64,000 bases of DNA from Neocallimastix lanati (nom. inval.) (GCA_016946835.1 JACVTC010000091.1:505001-569000); one strand, 5' to 3'; positions 1 through 14,453 are shown, counted from the first letter of the stretch. Made by a program: numbers and translations. The notes: generated by a model from the sequence alone, not told the origin.

Positions 1-85
1 ATATAATAATATAGAAATTTAAAATTAAAAAAAAAAACATAATACTAAACAAATAACTTAAATAATTATATGATTTAGTAAAAAA

Positions 86-1513
86 ATGAATAAATTTAAT
101 AATTCAACTTTTAAATCATTCGTATTAATTATATTAATATATATTTCACTAATACAAGTAACATATGGAAAATCAGAAACAAATTTGTTTAATCAAAGTA
201 AAAAGAAAATAATTTATGTCAGTGACATTTCATCATATAGTACAATTAAAGATAAAAAAATTGATTATGAACAAATTGAATATTTTTATGATTTATGGAT
301 AAATACATATTTTAAGAAAAAGAATTTTGAATTAACATGCGATAATATTATGAATTATTTAATGAAAAAAAAAGGAATTAATTTTAATAAGGATTTTAAT
401 ACAAATAACTTAGGAGATGTAGATTTTAAATTTAAAAAAACATACGATGTGTGTCATTATTTTGAAGTAATCCTAAACATATAATTTATTATATTATAAT
501 ATTTCAAAAAAAATTTTTTTTTTGTAAATGTAATTTTTAATTAATTTACTTTTATTGTTAATTTTATTACTATCTTTTTATTATTATTATTATTATTATT
601 ATTACAGAATTATATAAGACCATCAACGTTAACTAAGTTTAATGAAACTAATATGTATGTACAATAATTACTAATAATTACTAATAATACTAATACTAGT
701 AATAATAATTATAATAATGAAATAAAAATAAAAATAAAAAGTGATATTAATAATGGTTAAAAATTTGTTATTATAAAATTAATTAGTATTATTATTTTAC
801 TTTTTTTTTATGTTTCATTTTTTTTATTGTTTTGGTAGAGATAAAGATATTTATGATTCTACAGCTGAGTATCTTTATTATGTTTGGATTGCTTTATCAA
901 ATAAACATCTAAAGCATTTATTTAATTATGATTTTTTGGATAATATCACTTGCTCTTTAAATGATATCTTTTTTTTTTCTTTAATAACTTATTCATTATT
1001 AATTACATTCGGTTTAATTCTTTATTTAATTAGAAGACATTATAACACAGCATTAAACAATTTACGACAAAAATCCATTCATCAACATTTAAACCAAAAA
1101 CAATTAAATAAAGTTAAAGAAAAAACATTGACTAAATATGATATTGAAAAGATTAATTCGAAAAATAATGATAATGGATTTCACGAACTATGTGGTATTT
1201 GTAGAGAAGAATATAAACAAAATGAAAAAATAAGGGTTTTATTATGCAGCCATATCTTTCATAAAGAATGGTATGTATATATAAAAATATATAAATAATA
1301 ATTATTTAAGTAATTTATTGAATAAAATTTTTTTTTATAATTATATTAAAATTAAATTATACTAATATTAATATTATTATTAATATTGTTCTTGGTTTAA
1401 TAAATCATTATCTTTATTATGTTATTTGATTATTAAGTATTGATAAATGGCTTTTATTCTATAATAATACATGTCCTTATTGCAAAGCTGATATATCTAA
1501 AAAGGCGAAATAG
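86..1513 (+). CDS. Membrane-anchored RING-H2 finger protein (probable E3 ubiquitin ligase)
   Basis: Four exons: 86-466, 608-654, 839-1270 and 1438-1513, all GT-AG, giving about 311 residues. The protein begins with a signal peptide (hydrophobic core SFVLIILIYISLIQ, residues 12-25). A luminal or extracellular segment follows, then one membrane span (about residues 195-215, FFFSLITYSLLITFGLILYLI), then a cytosolic tail with a C-terminal RING-H2 domain. The ligands are CGIC, then C-S-H-I-F-H, then a Cys whose codon is split TG|T across the last intron, then CPYC. That split codon is what proves the last splice. Signal peptide, single span and C-terminal RING-H2 is the layout of PA-TM-RING or Goliath-type ligases, which ubiquitinate membrane cargo in endosomes or Golgi. 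I see no recognisable PA domain, so the subfamily is open. It stands alone, 1.6 kb from NPRL2. Confidence 0.85.
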
Positions 1514-1742
1514 CAAAAGAATAGTTATTAATTATGTATTAAAAAATATATATATATCTATTAAAAATTAAATCATTATAAAATAGTAATAAATATTTAA
1601 AAATAAACATATAGTAATCAATTATTAAATAAAAGTTTCTATTAAATAAAAAAAATATATATATTAATATAATTTTTTTTATAATTAGAATTATTTTATT
1701 TACGCATATATATATATATTCTTTCTTTTAAGTCATTTTTTC

Positions 1743-1796
<54 letters not shown>

Positions 1797-2653
1797 TTTA
1801 GTTTAACTTTTAGTTTAAAAATTCTATTAAGTCTTGAAATTTTTGGATTTATAAAAAATTTTATTATGATGGTTAGTATATATATTCAAAAAGATAACTG
1901 AAAAAAAATTGTGAAACTATATAATGATTAGAATTAAATGAAAGTAATTTAACCTAAATAACTTAAAAATACATCTAATAAATGAATACCACCAACAATA
2001 GATATAACTTTACAAACATTACCATTAATAGTGAACTTATGAATAGTGTTACATGGAGCAATCCATACACATATTAATTAATTAGTGTAGAAACCATCAA
2101 TAAAATATTAAAAATATTAAAAATATTAAAAATATTAAAAATATTAAAAATATTATTAAATATATTTTATTATTATTATTATTATAATATATATATTTTT
2201 CAAAAATATTTACATTTTGGTCTTTAACAAAAGTAATTTTAGATTTGTGGAAGTCGACAAAATCAGCAACAATATCAAGAACCTTGTTTGATGAATTATA
2301 TTTAAAAAAAACTTTTATGATATAATCTTTTAAGTTTAATTATGTTTTATTATAATTAATGAAACTTTATTTCTAATACTCTTTGTTATTCAGTTAATAT
2401 TGTTTTTTAATAAAACTTTATTTTTTTACAAAAATATAAAATAATTATAATCTGAATATTATTGGTCAAAGCCACTATATGAGATGATCATATAAATCAA
2501 ATAAAATAATTATTATTTCAAAAAAAAAAAAAAATTCTTCAAAATAGAAAAATATTTCATATTATTAATGGTTTAAATTTTAAAATAAAAGTTATAAAAA
2601 ATATATAAAATTTGAAACAAAAATTATTAAATATATTATATAAATAAAATAAT

Positions 2654-2714
<61 letters not shown>

Positions 2715-3023
2715 TCGTGTAAATGAACAATTAAAATAAAAAATAAGTAATTTATTATTATTATAATTATTATTATTATTTAATGTAAATACTTTGCTTT
2801 ATTTTAATGCATGGAATCTTTATTTCTATGTTTGATAATAATCATTTTATTTAATTTTATAATTTTATTATTTTTTATATATATATATATATTGTTTATA
2901 TAATATAAAATTTTATAATAATTTTAAAGTAATAATTATTTATACTGAACAGAACGTTTAAAATAATCACGTAAAGGATTTTTAAAATATATAATATAAA
3001 TTTTATATTTTCTTATATTTTCT

Positions 3024-3059
<36 letters not shown>

Positions 3060-3126
3060 TAAACATTTAATTTCTTGTTGTATTTTTTTAGTATATATTC
3101 CTTAATATTAATATATAAAGTTCAAT
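1514..3126. other. Intergenic stretch with poly-T tracts
   Basis: This is AT-rich spacer between the RING gene and NPRL2. It holds long T runs (about 1747-1794, 2653-2713 and 3027-3058) and a short (AAATATT)n stretch near 2100-2160. The only coding-like part is the minus-strand fragment at 1949-2312, listed separately. The last T run lies about 70-100 bases before the NPRL2 start. T-rich runs ahead of start sites are common in very AT-rich genomes and may act as nucleosome-excluding promoter DNA; that role is inference. Confidence 0.7.
1949..2312 (-). pseudogene. Unidentified decayed gene fragment
   Basis: Two short stretches on the minus strand have codon use and amino-acid texture unlike the random AT DNA around them. 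About 2310-2215 reads SSNKVLDIVADFVDFHKSKI and a few more residues, followed by a donor-like GTAAAT. About 2100-1949 reads DGFYTN, an in-frame TAA, then a segment containing WIAPCNTIHKFTINGNVCKV and ending at a TAA at 1949-1951. Between them lies simple-sequence DNA, possibly a former intron. I do not recognise the family. The in-frame stop and lack of a start suggest a decayed 3' end of a gene. Confidence 0.4.
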
Positions 3127-5565
3127 ATGGATTTATTTCAAGGATTTCCAAGATTATATGCAATTTTTTTTAGTGAATTTCATCCAATTCAAGGTCCAAA
3201 AGTTACTTATGCTATTCCAGATGGATTTATTTATAGTTCATCATCCTTATCAGCTAATTCGAATCCTTTATTTCAATTATGTAGTAAAGATGAAACATTG
3301 GATTTTGATGCAATAAGTGAATACGTTATACCAAAACCTGAATTGTGTAATAGACTTGTAATCATTGGAACAACAAAATATAAAGTTATGGGTTATCCAG
3401 TTAGTATAGAAAATTCAAAATATAAAAGAAATGCTTTAATTTTTAATTTATGTTTTGTATTTGATAACAATGCTGATTCTTCTAGTTATGAACAAATTGT
3501 AACAAAAATGGCTTTTATATTAAAATCTTTAGAAGTAATATTTTTATTTAAATATAATTGAATTACAGGAATTTCAATAATTAAATCAATATTATGTCAA
3601 ATTGAAATTTATTTAATATAGTATTTATATTAATAAAAAAAAAAAAATATCAGAATATATTATTTTAAAATTTATATCATTTTTATTATAAATAAAAATT
3701 TTTCAGGTCGAAAGTAATTTTTTATATAATTCAACATCAAAGCAATCACTTCAAAATATAATTGAACAATTACTTGAAGATTTGAATAGTTATTCAGAAT
3801 GCCAAATTCCAATAAGTATGCTATATTTAAAATATTATTAAATACCAAAACAAAACAAATCAATTTAGATAAACTATTTATTATTGTAATTGTTAAATTA
3901 ATTTTATAAGATGATATTAGTAGTATTAACTTGAAATTATTCCCGAAATATCCAAATCCCGAAGAAGTTCATGATTATCAAGTTCCAGTTTCAATAATTA
4001 ATTTAAATAAATTGTCAGATAAATATTGGGATTTAACAGCAAGAAGGGTGAATATATTATTGATTATTAATTTAATTATATAAATTCTAATATACATACA
4101 TATATATATAGATAATTCCATATATAAATGGTGTATATCCTATAAAAAGAATAGCTGAAGTTGCAGATGTTGATATAACACTAGTAAAAATTACAGTACA
4201 ACATTTTTTGTAAGTATTTATAATTTTGATTGAAGTATTTATTTTATATATTTTTATTCATTGTTGGTGTTATATAATTTTATATTTTAAATTTATATTT
4301 ACATCAATATTTTTGTAATATTATTTTATAATATATATAAATTAAATAGATATTATGGATGTATAAAAATGGTTGATATTTTTCAGGTATTATTTTATTT
4401 TAAATAATTAAATATTTTTGAAATAATGATTAATGTATATAATATGTAATATGTAACAAAAAATAGTTTAATAATTTATTTTATTATCAGTTTTCAAATA
4501 TTTATTATATTAAGCCTGCAATCAGGAAATTACTAAAAGACGAGGAAATGCAAGTACAATGTGTGGAATTTGTAGTTAAACAAGGTTTGTTCTATATAAT
4601 TTAAATATTTTCTAGAAACTAGTAAAATGTTATTTAAATGTATAAATATTTTTTTAGGAAGAATACCTCCTTCATTTGCAAAAATATTTTCACTTTATTG
4701 TTCATTAAAACATGGGTTAACAATAAAAGAATGGATTAAAGAAAATAATGTTATTTCATATAATATCGATGTCAGGTAATTTTTTATGAATAATTATTTT
4801 TTCTTTTCCTTTTTTTTTATTTTCTTTTCCTTTTTTTATTTTATTTTATTTTATTTTATTTAATTCAATCTGTACTTTATATTCATATTCAATATTTATT
4901 TTATTTTATTTTATTCAATCTGTACTTTATATTCTTATTCTACTATTTATTTTATTGTATTTTATTCAATCTGTACTTTATATTCATATTCTATTATTTA
5001 TTTTATTTTATTTTATTCAATCTGTACTTTATATTCATATTCTACTATTTATTTTATTTTATTTTATTTAATTTTAATTTAATTTAATTTAATTTAATTT
5101 AATTTAATTTAATTTATTTTATTTTATTTTATTTTATTTTATTTTATTTTATTTTATTTTATTTTATTTTATTTTATTTTATTTTATTTTTTCCATTTGA
5201 GCTAATTACTATTTTTATTTAAGACGATTAATATTATTTGGAGTGATTAAAGGATTTTTACAAAGAGTTCATAAATACCCAATTTTACCAAATCAAAATC
5301 ACAATTCATTAATTGAAAAAAGTGAAAATGAACAATTTATAAAAAAGTAAGTATTAAAATTTAAAGTTGTAATTTTATTTTTATTTTTATTTTTATTTTT
5401 ATTTTTTTTTTTTGAAATAAAACATTTACATTATTGCTATTTAAAAATAGATATTTGAATGGTCGACATCATTATGATGAAATATGTACAAAATTATCAT
5501 ATTCCCCAAAAGAACTTGATGAAATCTTAAAGCGTTATTCAGGAATAAAATTTATATGGAAATAA
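3127..5565 (+). CDS. NPRL2: GATOR1 complex subunit NPRL2 (nitrogen permease regulator 2)
   Basis: Nine exons: 3127-3534, 3707-3815, 3911-4047, 4112-4209, 4350-4386, 4491-4584, 4658-4775, 5224-5346 and 5451-5565, giving 412 residues (human 380). NPRL2 pairs with NPRL3 and, with DEPDC5, forms GATOR1, the GAP that turns off Rag GTPases and so TORC1 at the vacuole or lysosome when amino acids are short. The start MDLFQGFPRLYAIFFSEFHP matches the conserved NPRL2 N-terminus (longin/roadblock-type domain). Further family landmarks are FPKYPNPEEVHDYQVPV in the middle, and a C-terminal winged-helix part with RIPPSFAKIFSLYCSL and GRHHYDEICTKLSYSPKELD. The family match fixed every splice phase. Intron 7 (4776-5223) is swollen by tandem repeats. 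No frame damage is seen. Confidence 0.95.
4780..5205. repeat. Intronic minisatellite plus ATTTT/AATTT microsatellite
   Basis: The repeat lies inside NPRL2 intron 7. About four tandem units of roughly 61 bases, each containing TTCAATCTGTACTTTATATT, run from about 4860 to 5075. They pass into (AATTT)n and then (ATTTT)n up to about 5190. The units differ by a few substitutions and a small length change, so the array is not brand new. Confidence 0.85.
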
Positions 5566-5996
5566 TAAATATTAAAAATAAAAAAAAAATTGTTTAACTA
5601 TATAATATTTTATATTTAATTTAAAAAAAGGAAAGGAAAAATATTAAAACAAAGGTCATTGTAACATACAAACAAAGTTAATAAATAAAAAAAAATTTTC
5701 ATTGATAATAATTTTATTTTTTTTTAAAATATTTTTATAATAATAATTTTGCATATTTTAAAAAAAAAATTGTGTTACCTAATTATATATTTATATGGAA
5801 TATACATTTTTATATATAGAGAATATAATAAAGTTTTTTTTTAATATAAAAAATAAATTTTATAAAATATAACTATATATATATATATAATTGGTAATTG
5901 GTTAAATTTTATAGAAATAATTAAATCTGTTTAGTGAATATAATTTATATATTTTTTTAATTGTACAAAAAAGAGTATATACATAAAAAGTAGTTA

Positions 5997-6048
<52 letters not shown>

Positions 6049-6675
6049 TATTTTTATTTTCATTTTTATTAATAATTATATTATATAAATAAACGTTGGA
6101 AATATTAAATATAGATTATTTAATTTTGTCGTTTAAAACAAATAAAAAACAAACAATTATTACAATTATTTTCTTATATCTAATTAATCTAAAACAAAAA
6201 TAAAAAATTAATTTATATAATTAGAAATTTTACAATATTAATCAATTCAACAGTTAAAATTATAATATCATTATAAATATGTAAAATAAGTAATATTATT
6301 AATCATACATTAATTAAAAATATAGGTGTTACTTAAATTACATTTCATTATTGCTTATTGACTATTTTAATAAATCTTTAACGAATGTCGATATATAAAT
6401 AAATAGAAATAATACAAATAAACATTTTTTTTTTTTTAATATAAATAATATTAAAATAATAATATAATAATAAAAATAAATATTATTATTTTAAATTGTT
6501 TTGTTCAAATAAATTTCTAAATTTATAATAAAAAATACTAAATAAATTAAAATAATAATAATAATAATAAAAATAATTGAATTTAAAAAATTTAATCAAT
6601 ATTTATCTTTGAAAAGTTATATTGAAATATTTGCATAAACAATATTTATTTTTATCTTATATATATTAATTTCAA
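5566..6675. other. Intergenic region upstream of the dynactin gene
   Basis: No coding signal is seen on either strand. A long T run (about 5999-6039) and a shorter one (6427-6438) precede the dynactin start, and (AAT)n lies at about 6552-6570. NPRL2 and dynactin are codirectional, so this spacer must hold the NPRL2 3' end and the dynactin promoter. Confidence 0.6.
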
Positions 6676-7072
6676 ATGTCTCGGCAAACATTAGTTTCAT
6701 TAGATAAATTTTCAATTGGTCAAAGAGTTGAAACTCCAGGTGGTATTGGAATTATTCGTTTTATAGGTACGACACAATTTGCAGCTGGTAATTGGATTGG
6801 TGTAGAATTGGAAAAGCCAACTGGTAAAAATAATGGATCTATTAATGATGTTGAATATTTTTCTTGCAAACCATTACATGGAGTTTTTGTGAGACCTGCA
6901 TCTGTTAAGATATTAGCTGTAAGAATTAAAAATTTAAAAAATAAATAAATAGATAGATAAATAAACAAAATTTCATAAATACTATTCATTTATTGAAGTG
7001 AAAATAACAATTATTAAAAATAAATCATAAATTTAAAATATTAAATTAACATATATCATATTTTATATTATT

Positions 7073-7104
<32 letters not shown>

Positions 7105-10100
7105 TATATATATTAAATAAATAAATAAATAAATTTAATTTATAATATTAAAATAAATAATCAAATAAAAAATAAAATAAATAAAAATATTTGTATATAC
7201 ATTATTGTAAAAAGTCAAAATCTCCAGAAGGTTCACCAAGAAGAACTTCTCGTATATATTCAATGGGTACTAGATCACTCACAGGAAATAGAACGTCTTC
7301 TGGCTCAAAAACACCTACTGGAAGTAAATCTCCAGTAGATTCTCAAATAAAATCTCCAACATCTTTAAGAAAAGCTTCAATAGTGAGAGTATCTTCATCA
7401 TCAGAAGGAAAGCTTGATTCAATTTCTAGACTACCCTCAAGAAATAATAGATTATCAATAAAATTAGATGGTGATAAATTATCGAATGTGAGTGCATTAA
7501 AAAATCCAAGTAAATCAACAATAGAGGAAGATGATAAATTAGAAGAAATAAATATAACTAATAATGATATACGAAAAGGAGAAGAAACAATGAGCCAAAT
7601 TGGAAATAATATTAATGAAAATAATTCAGTAAAAAAGAATGATTTTAATAACAACAATAATACTATAAATAAAAATATTGATAATGATAAAGAATATACA
7701 AACAATAATGAAAATTTTAACGATAATATAAACACTAGTGATAATAGATCTTTGAATAAAATACAAGAACCATTAAATGAACAACAAAATTCTAAGGCAC
7801 AGGAAGATATACATGATTCAGTAGTATCAACAAAAATTTCAAGTGATGATCATCATATTCAAAATAAAGAAATAATTGAAAATGACGAATCAATAAAAAA
7901 TATGGAAAATTCATCTGTTAAGGATATTATTGAAGAAACTATACGTGAACAACAACCAGTTGCTCAGATAATTCCTGTTAATATAGATAGTGTAATAAAA
8001 TGTGTTTTTTAATATAAATTATAATTTTGAATAAGAGTATTTTATATTAATTATAACTCTAAATTAAAATATTGATTTTAATTATATTTTAGATGATTTC
8101 TGTAGAAAAATATAATGAACTCAAAGCAAAGTTCGATGAAATTGAAAAACAGTTAGATGTTATGAGTGAATTTAAAGAAAAATATTTGGCATTAGATATT
8201 AAGCATACAACTGAACTTCGTGAACGTAAAAATATTGAAATTGAATTAGAAAGAGCTACTTTAGCAAAAACTAAATTAACAAGTAATATTAATTTAAACA
8301 TTATATATATGAAATTTAGCTATATTTGCTTTTTGATGTTAAATGATAAGCTTTTTGATGTTAAATGATAATTTTATAAATATATAAATATATAATTTAT
8401 TTGTCATCTATATATTATATATTAAAGGTACTTTATTTGAGTCTCAAAAAGAATTAACTGATATAAAAAAACAATTACAAGAATCACAAATAAATTATGA
8501 AAAACTTGAAATTCAACAAACTGATTTAATGGAATCCTTAGAAATGATGACATTAGATAAAGAAATGGCAGAAGAAAAAAGTGAAAGCTTATTACAAGAA
8601 TTAGAAATTGCAAAGGAAAAGATTGAAGAATTAAGTCTTGATTTAGAAGTATTAAAGCAGGAATCTGGTATTTCATCAAAGTTATTTAAATCAAATGATT
8701 TATTTAATTCATATTATTAATATATTATTATTATTTTTGTATTCTATAAATAATGAATGAATAGAACAATTTAATGAAGAAATTCAATTAAGGCAAGCTG
8801 TACCAAAAGAAAAAAATGCAATTGAAGTGGTTCAATTAGAAAAACAAAATGAAAGATTAAAAACGGCTTTAATTAAGTAAGTATTATTAAATAAATTGTA
8901 TAGGTTTTAATATATTAATTATTTAACATAATTTTTAATTATTATAATATAGATTACGTGATGTAACTACAAATCAAGAAAATGAATTTAAACATAAAAT
9001 CGAAGATTTAGAAGATGAAATAGCTTTATTATCTGAAAATAAATGTAATTAGTTTTATAATATGATCAATAACTATTATTATTTGGAATAAAATAAAATG
9101 TAATATATATTTTATTAATATAATTAAATACAATTTAATAGTCGATCATGAACGTATGAATAAACAACTTGAAGATGCAAATAATCAAATTGAAGAATTA
9201 AAACAATTAGTAAATGATGCTGCAGGTGCAGAAGATATGATTGAAAAATTAACAGAACAAAATTTAGATTTGAATGAAGTAGGTATAATTTTTATAACGA
9301 CAATAAAAAAAATAAAAGGTTAGAAATAATTTTGTTTATTATTAATATGATTATATACAATGAATCTATTTTTAATTGATTAAAAAAGAAAATTGAAGAG
9401 ATGAATGAAACAATTGAAGAATTAGAAGCTTTAAAAGAATTAAATGATGCATTAGAAGAAACACATATTGAAAATGAAAAACAATTGCAAGATGAAATCG
9501 GCATGTGTTATATAAAATAATATAGTTTATTAATATTTTATATATAATATTAATAATTGAATTTTTTTTCTATAAATAATTTATAATAATAATAAAAAAA
9601 AAAATTAGAATTGAAGGATTTCATCATTAAAGAAAAAGAAGAAGATATTAATGTTGCATATGAAACTATTAAAGATTATGAAAATACAATTTATCAATTT
9701 AGAACATTAGTGAAGAATCTTCAAAAGTATGATATTAATTAACAAATAAAATTTAGTTTTTTTTTAATATTGTATTTATTATTATAAATGATATTAATAA
9801 TCAAAATTTTAATATTTAAATTTAGTGATTTGAATGATATAAGAAATAAGGAGGCATTCCAACAAATTAAAAATGAAGATTTGAGTAGTCAAACTCAAAA
9901 TATGATAAGCTTAAATCTTCAATTACAAAACTCTGTGATGAAGGCGCAATCTAAAGCTGTAGAGTTGGAGCTTAAAAAATTAGATTTAAATCAGTCAACA
10001 GATCATTTAAGTTTAATTATGGTAATTTTATTTACATTTTTTTATTTTTATTTTTTTTTTAATTAATTAAATTTTATTTATAATATTATATTTTTATTTT

Positions 10101-10117
10101 ATTTTTTTAGTTTCTTA

Positions 10118-10151
<34 letters not shown>

Positions 10152-12662
10152 TTAATTTTAATTTTATTAATTTATTTATTTTTCGAATGATATAAAAATT
10201 AAAAATTAAATAAAAATATTAATTTAAAAAATATATATATATATATTTTAATATATTATAATTATTTATATATTTCAATAAACAAAAATATTAATTTATT
10301 TGTTTCATTCATTATTAAAGTCATACTTACCAGAATCATTCTATACAAACGAACATGATTCAATTTTGACAGTATTAATGTTTAAGAGATTATCTTTTAA
10401 AGCAGATATTATTAGACGTCACTTTGATGAATCAAACCAATTAAATATGACAAATAATATTGATTATGACGAAAGGGCTAAATCAATTGAGGTATTTTTT
10501 TCTTCTTTTTTATAATATTTTATGTTCAATCTATATTCAAAAATAACAATTATACATATTATTAAATATATTATGTTATTTATTAAAATATACAAATCAA
10601 TAAATCATTAATATTGTTAAAAATTAGATATGTCAAATCATATCATTATTTTCATCATTGGCAAAACAATTTGTTAATTATTTAAATGAATGTTCTGTTG
10701 AAGAATTTTTACAATTAGGTAATTTACATCATGAATTAACAGGAACTGAAACAAGGTATTATTATAATTATTATAATCTATATTTATAAAGTATTAGTAA
10801 TTTTTTAATATATATTTATTTTATTTTTAATTTATTATTTTTATTTATTAAAAAAAAAAAAAGATTAAATCATGTAATTGATATAATAAAGGATGAAAAA
10901 TCACAAGAAGCTATTAGAATTCAAGATATTAATAAATGTACAGATCAATTAATTGTACTAGCTGATAAATATATACCATTAGAAAATAGATTTATTTCAA
11001 TTATAATTGAATATTATATTGAAAATATTGAATTAACAACCAATCAAATACTTAATGAATTTGCGAAATTACGTAGCTACTTTGAAATCGATAATAATGG
11101 TTAATATTAAATATTTCGTATTGAATTATACATTTAAATATTTTAATAATTAAAATTAAAATTATATTTAATAATAATTTAATATTGAAAATATTGAAAT
11201 TATAGATGAAAATATTGTAAGTCAGATGAAGGCTATAGGTAAAGAATTATTTAAACCTGTTGATGGTATTTTGGAAAAAATAAAGGAAATTAAATTATAT
11301 TCAAAGTAATTTATTATTATTATTATTATTATTTTTTTTTTTAATTATTTTGTCAAATATATTTATTAAAATATATTAATTAATTAAATTAAAAACAAAT
11401 ATTCAAAAGAAAATACAAAAAGAGAATTACTGTATTAAATGAGAAATCAGAAACCTTATCAAAGAGTGTTTTAAACGATTTAAACAATTCTAATGAATCA
11501 ATTGGTTTAGTTCAAAAATTCTGTAGAAAGGTAATACTAAATTATAAATTTATTTATTTTTTAAAATTTATATTAAATATATTAAATTGATATAATAAAT
11601 TATTGATATTTTATATTATAAAAACTTTAATATTAAAAGTTATCTATAGCTATTAAACAGACTTTGGATGAAAAATTAGAAGAAAATATCGTAGTTCAAT
11701 TTGATGAATTAATAAAAATTCTTTCAACAATTACAAGTGATATATTCTATGTTACAGATAATCCATATTGGACAGGTTTAAAAAATATAATTGGTAAGAT
11801 TATCGAAGATTTAGGTTTAATTAATATCAAGTTTACTAATGATAATGAAGTTGAAAAAGGTAGAATGAATAATAATGATATTATTAGTATTATTAAAATT
11901 AAATATATAATCAAAATAAAGTATAAATATGTAAGAAATATAATTCATTGATTTTATTATTGTTATTATTACAAATTTTAAATGTGAATATTCATTAAAT
12001 TTGAAAAAAGTTTCTAAGAATGTGTCACCATGGAATGAAAGATCAAAAGAAGTCAAAAAAGAATATTCATTAAATGTTGAAATTAAGCAAAAATTAGAAA
12101 AATTAAATGCTGAAAAAATTAAACTCGTTGAAAATAGTATTATGAACGTAAGTAACTACAGTCAAATTATAAATTAGAGTACAAAATTATTATATTAATA
12201 TTATTATAATAATTATGTTTTACTATAATGCTTTTTTTTTTTTTTTTTTTTTTTTTTATTTTTTTTTTTATATATTTTCTCATTAATAAAATTGTAAAAA
12301 AAAATTGATAAAATCTTCTATTTCCATAAAAATTTGAATTTTATAGGAAAAATTAAAGACAGAATTAAAAGAAAAAATAAAGTTTTTGGAAGAAAAGAAA
12401 GCTACTGAAAGTGAAAAATATAGTGAAAAGATAAAAGAGCTTGAAGAAGATTTAACTAAAAAGGAAGAATATGAAAAAGAAATCAATAGTTTAGTTAATT
12501 CATTACAAAAAGAGAACAATGAACAAGACAGTATTTTAAGAGAACAAAAAATGAAATTAAAAGAATATGAAAATAAAATTGGAGTTATTTCCAATGAAGA
12601 AACTATTATTCCTACTACTATCATATCAAAATCTATTAATACTAACCAAGGGAAATTGGTAA

Positions 12663-12708
<46 letters not shown>

Positions 12709-13455
12709 AAATAAATATTGATTTATTTAATTGAACTTTTTTTTTTTTTTGTTTTTTTTTATAATAATAATAATAATAATGACAATTATAATAATAATAA
12801 AAATAATGAAATGAAAATAAATAAATAAAAAAAAAAGGTTGATTCTCTTCGTTATTCCGTTGAATATTTAAGAAAACAAACTATTAAACAGAGATATAAT
12901 GAAAATATGAAAAATGCTATGCAATTATTTAATTACTCAGATGAATTAACGAAGAAATCCTTAAAGATTATGGCTAAAAATGACCAGACTCAAAAATCAA
13001 TATATAATTTATATAAAGAATCATCTATACTTCGAAAGGTAATATATATTAATATAAATATTTAATAAATTTATAATTGATATAAATAAAAATTATTATT
13101 TTTTAATGTATTTAATTTACAAAAAAAAAAAAAATTTTTTTTAATATTAAATTTTTTATCAATATATAGAATATTCAACAAATTAGTACTAAACCAAGAG
13201 TTGTTGATATATCTAAAATTAATGGTATTAATAATAAAAGTAGTTGGGTATCTTGTAAATTTGATCCTCAGTTACAGATATCTGAACATAGTAAAGAATA
13301 TAAGTATTACCAACGATTTCAAGAAAATATACAGGATAAGATTGAAAAACTAAAAAGAAATATTTTAAGTCAAAAATCTGTAAATATATAAATTTTCAAT
13401 TATAAATATAAATACTTATTATCATAAATACAATGAATAGTAAATATAATATATA

Positions 13456-13486
<31 letters not shown>

Positions 13487-13661
13487 CAAATTCCAAATTT
13501 AATAGGAAAATATTCCAAAAATAAATGAAAATGATATGGTTAAATATTTAGGTAGTGTTCATATTGTTTCTAATGAGCCAATAAAAACTTCCAATTTAAA
13601 AAATGTTGTTTTTACACATCATTCACAATTTCAAAAAGTTCATAATATTTTTTCTGTATAA
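6676..13661 (+). CDS. DCTN1: Dynactin subunit 1 (p150-Glued homologue)
   Basis: Twenty-one exons: 6676-6918, 7215-7991, 8093-8282, 8428-8667, 8765-8876, 8953-9044, 9142-9278, 9389-9500, 9609-9726, 9826-10021, 10321-10491, 10628-10755, 10864-11099, 11206-11305, 11410-11530, 11640-11859, 12011-12147, 12347-12658, 12838-13038, 13170-13379 and 13506-13661; 1402 residues. Residues about 10-80 are a CAP-Gly domain (GQRVETPGGIGIIRFIG, then GNWIGVELEKPTGKNNGS). A Ser/Thr/Pro-rich basic linker and an Asn-rich acidic stretch follow. Then come the coiled coils that bind the dynein intermediate chain, the conserved dynactin region (GAEDMIEKLTEQNLDLNE, KAVELELKKLDL, SYLPESF) and further coiled coil. p150-Glued links dynein to microtubules and cargo. 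The intron at 9501-9608 starts with GC, not GT. Human p150 is about 1280 residues; the excess is mostly low-complexity insert. Confidence 0.95.
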
Positions 13662-13747
13662 TTTCTGAAGTTATAAATATCTTATATTCAATTTTTTATT
13701 TTATTTTATTTTATTTTTATTTTTATTTATCTATTTATTTATTTTTA

Positions 13748-13817
<70 letters not shown>

Positions 13818-13937
13818 TTGATATTTGATATTTCATACAGTTAATAATGCAATTACTATTACTATTATTATTAACTTTTTTAAATAATAAATTAATAAAA
13901 ATAATAGAAATGAAAATAAATATATAATATATAATTA

Positions 13938-13988
<51 letters not shown>

Positions 13989-14122
13989 AATCAATAATAA
14001 AATATCATAAATATATATAATAAAATTTAATTTATATAATAATGCAATCATACCAAAATAAAAATAAAATAAATTATAAAAATAATAAAATATTTTAATT
14101 CTTGGATTTTAAGACTATTACT

Positions 14123-14155
<33 letters not shown>

Positions 14156-14166
14156 AAATAGATGAA

Positions 14167-14201
<35 letters not shown>

Positions 14202-14453
14202 GTAATAAAAGAACAAAGAAAAATAAAATAAAATAAAACCAAAACTAAAACCAAAAACAATAACAACAACAAAAAAAAAAAAAAAAAAAAATATCATAAA
14301 AAATTCTATTTGTAAATAATTTATTATTATTAGCATTATTATTATTAATTATAAATATCCATTTAAAATAAATATTATTACATTACAATTACATATTTAT
14401 TAATATATTATTTAATTTATTTTATATTTAATATATTGAATTCTTAATTAGTA
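13662..14453. repeat. Convergent intergenic spacer of TTA, TAAA and poly-T microsatellites
   Basis: The spacer lies between the tail-to-tail dynactin and WRNIP1 genes. It consists almost entirely of simple sequence: (TTA)n at about 13751-13815, (AAAT)n at about 13942-13988, poly-T at 14124-14150, (AAAT)n at 14163-14200 and poly-A at about 14272-14290. Reading frames here come from the repeats and are not genes. Confidence 0.85.

Noticed and set aside
4780-5205. CRISPR-like array
   Set aside because: Units are contiguous 61-base tandem repeats without unique spacers, inside an intron.
7343-7735. Minus-strand 130-codon frame
   Set aside because: Antisense shadow of the dynactin linker exon, hydrophobic only because the sense strand is Asn/Ser-rich.
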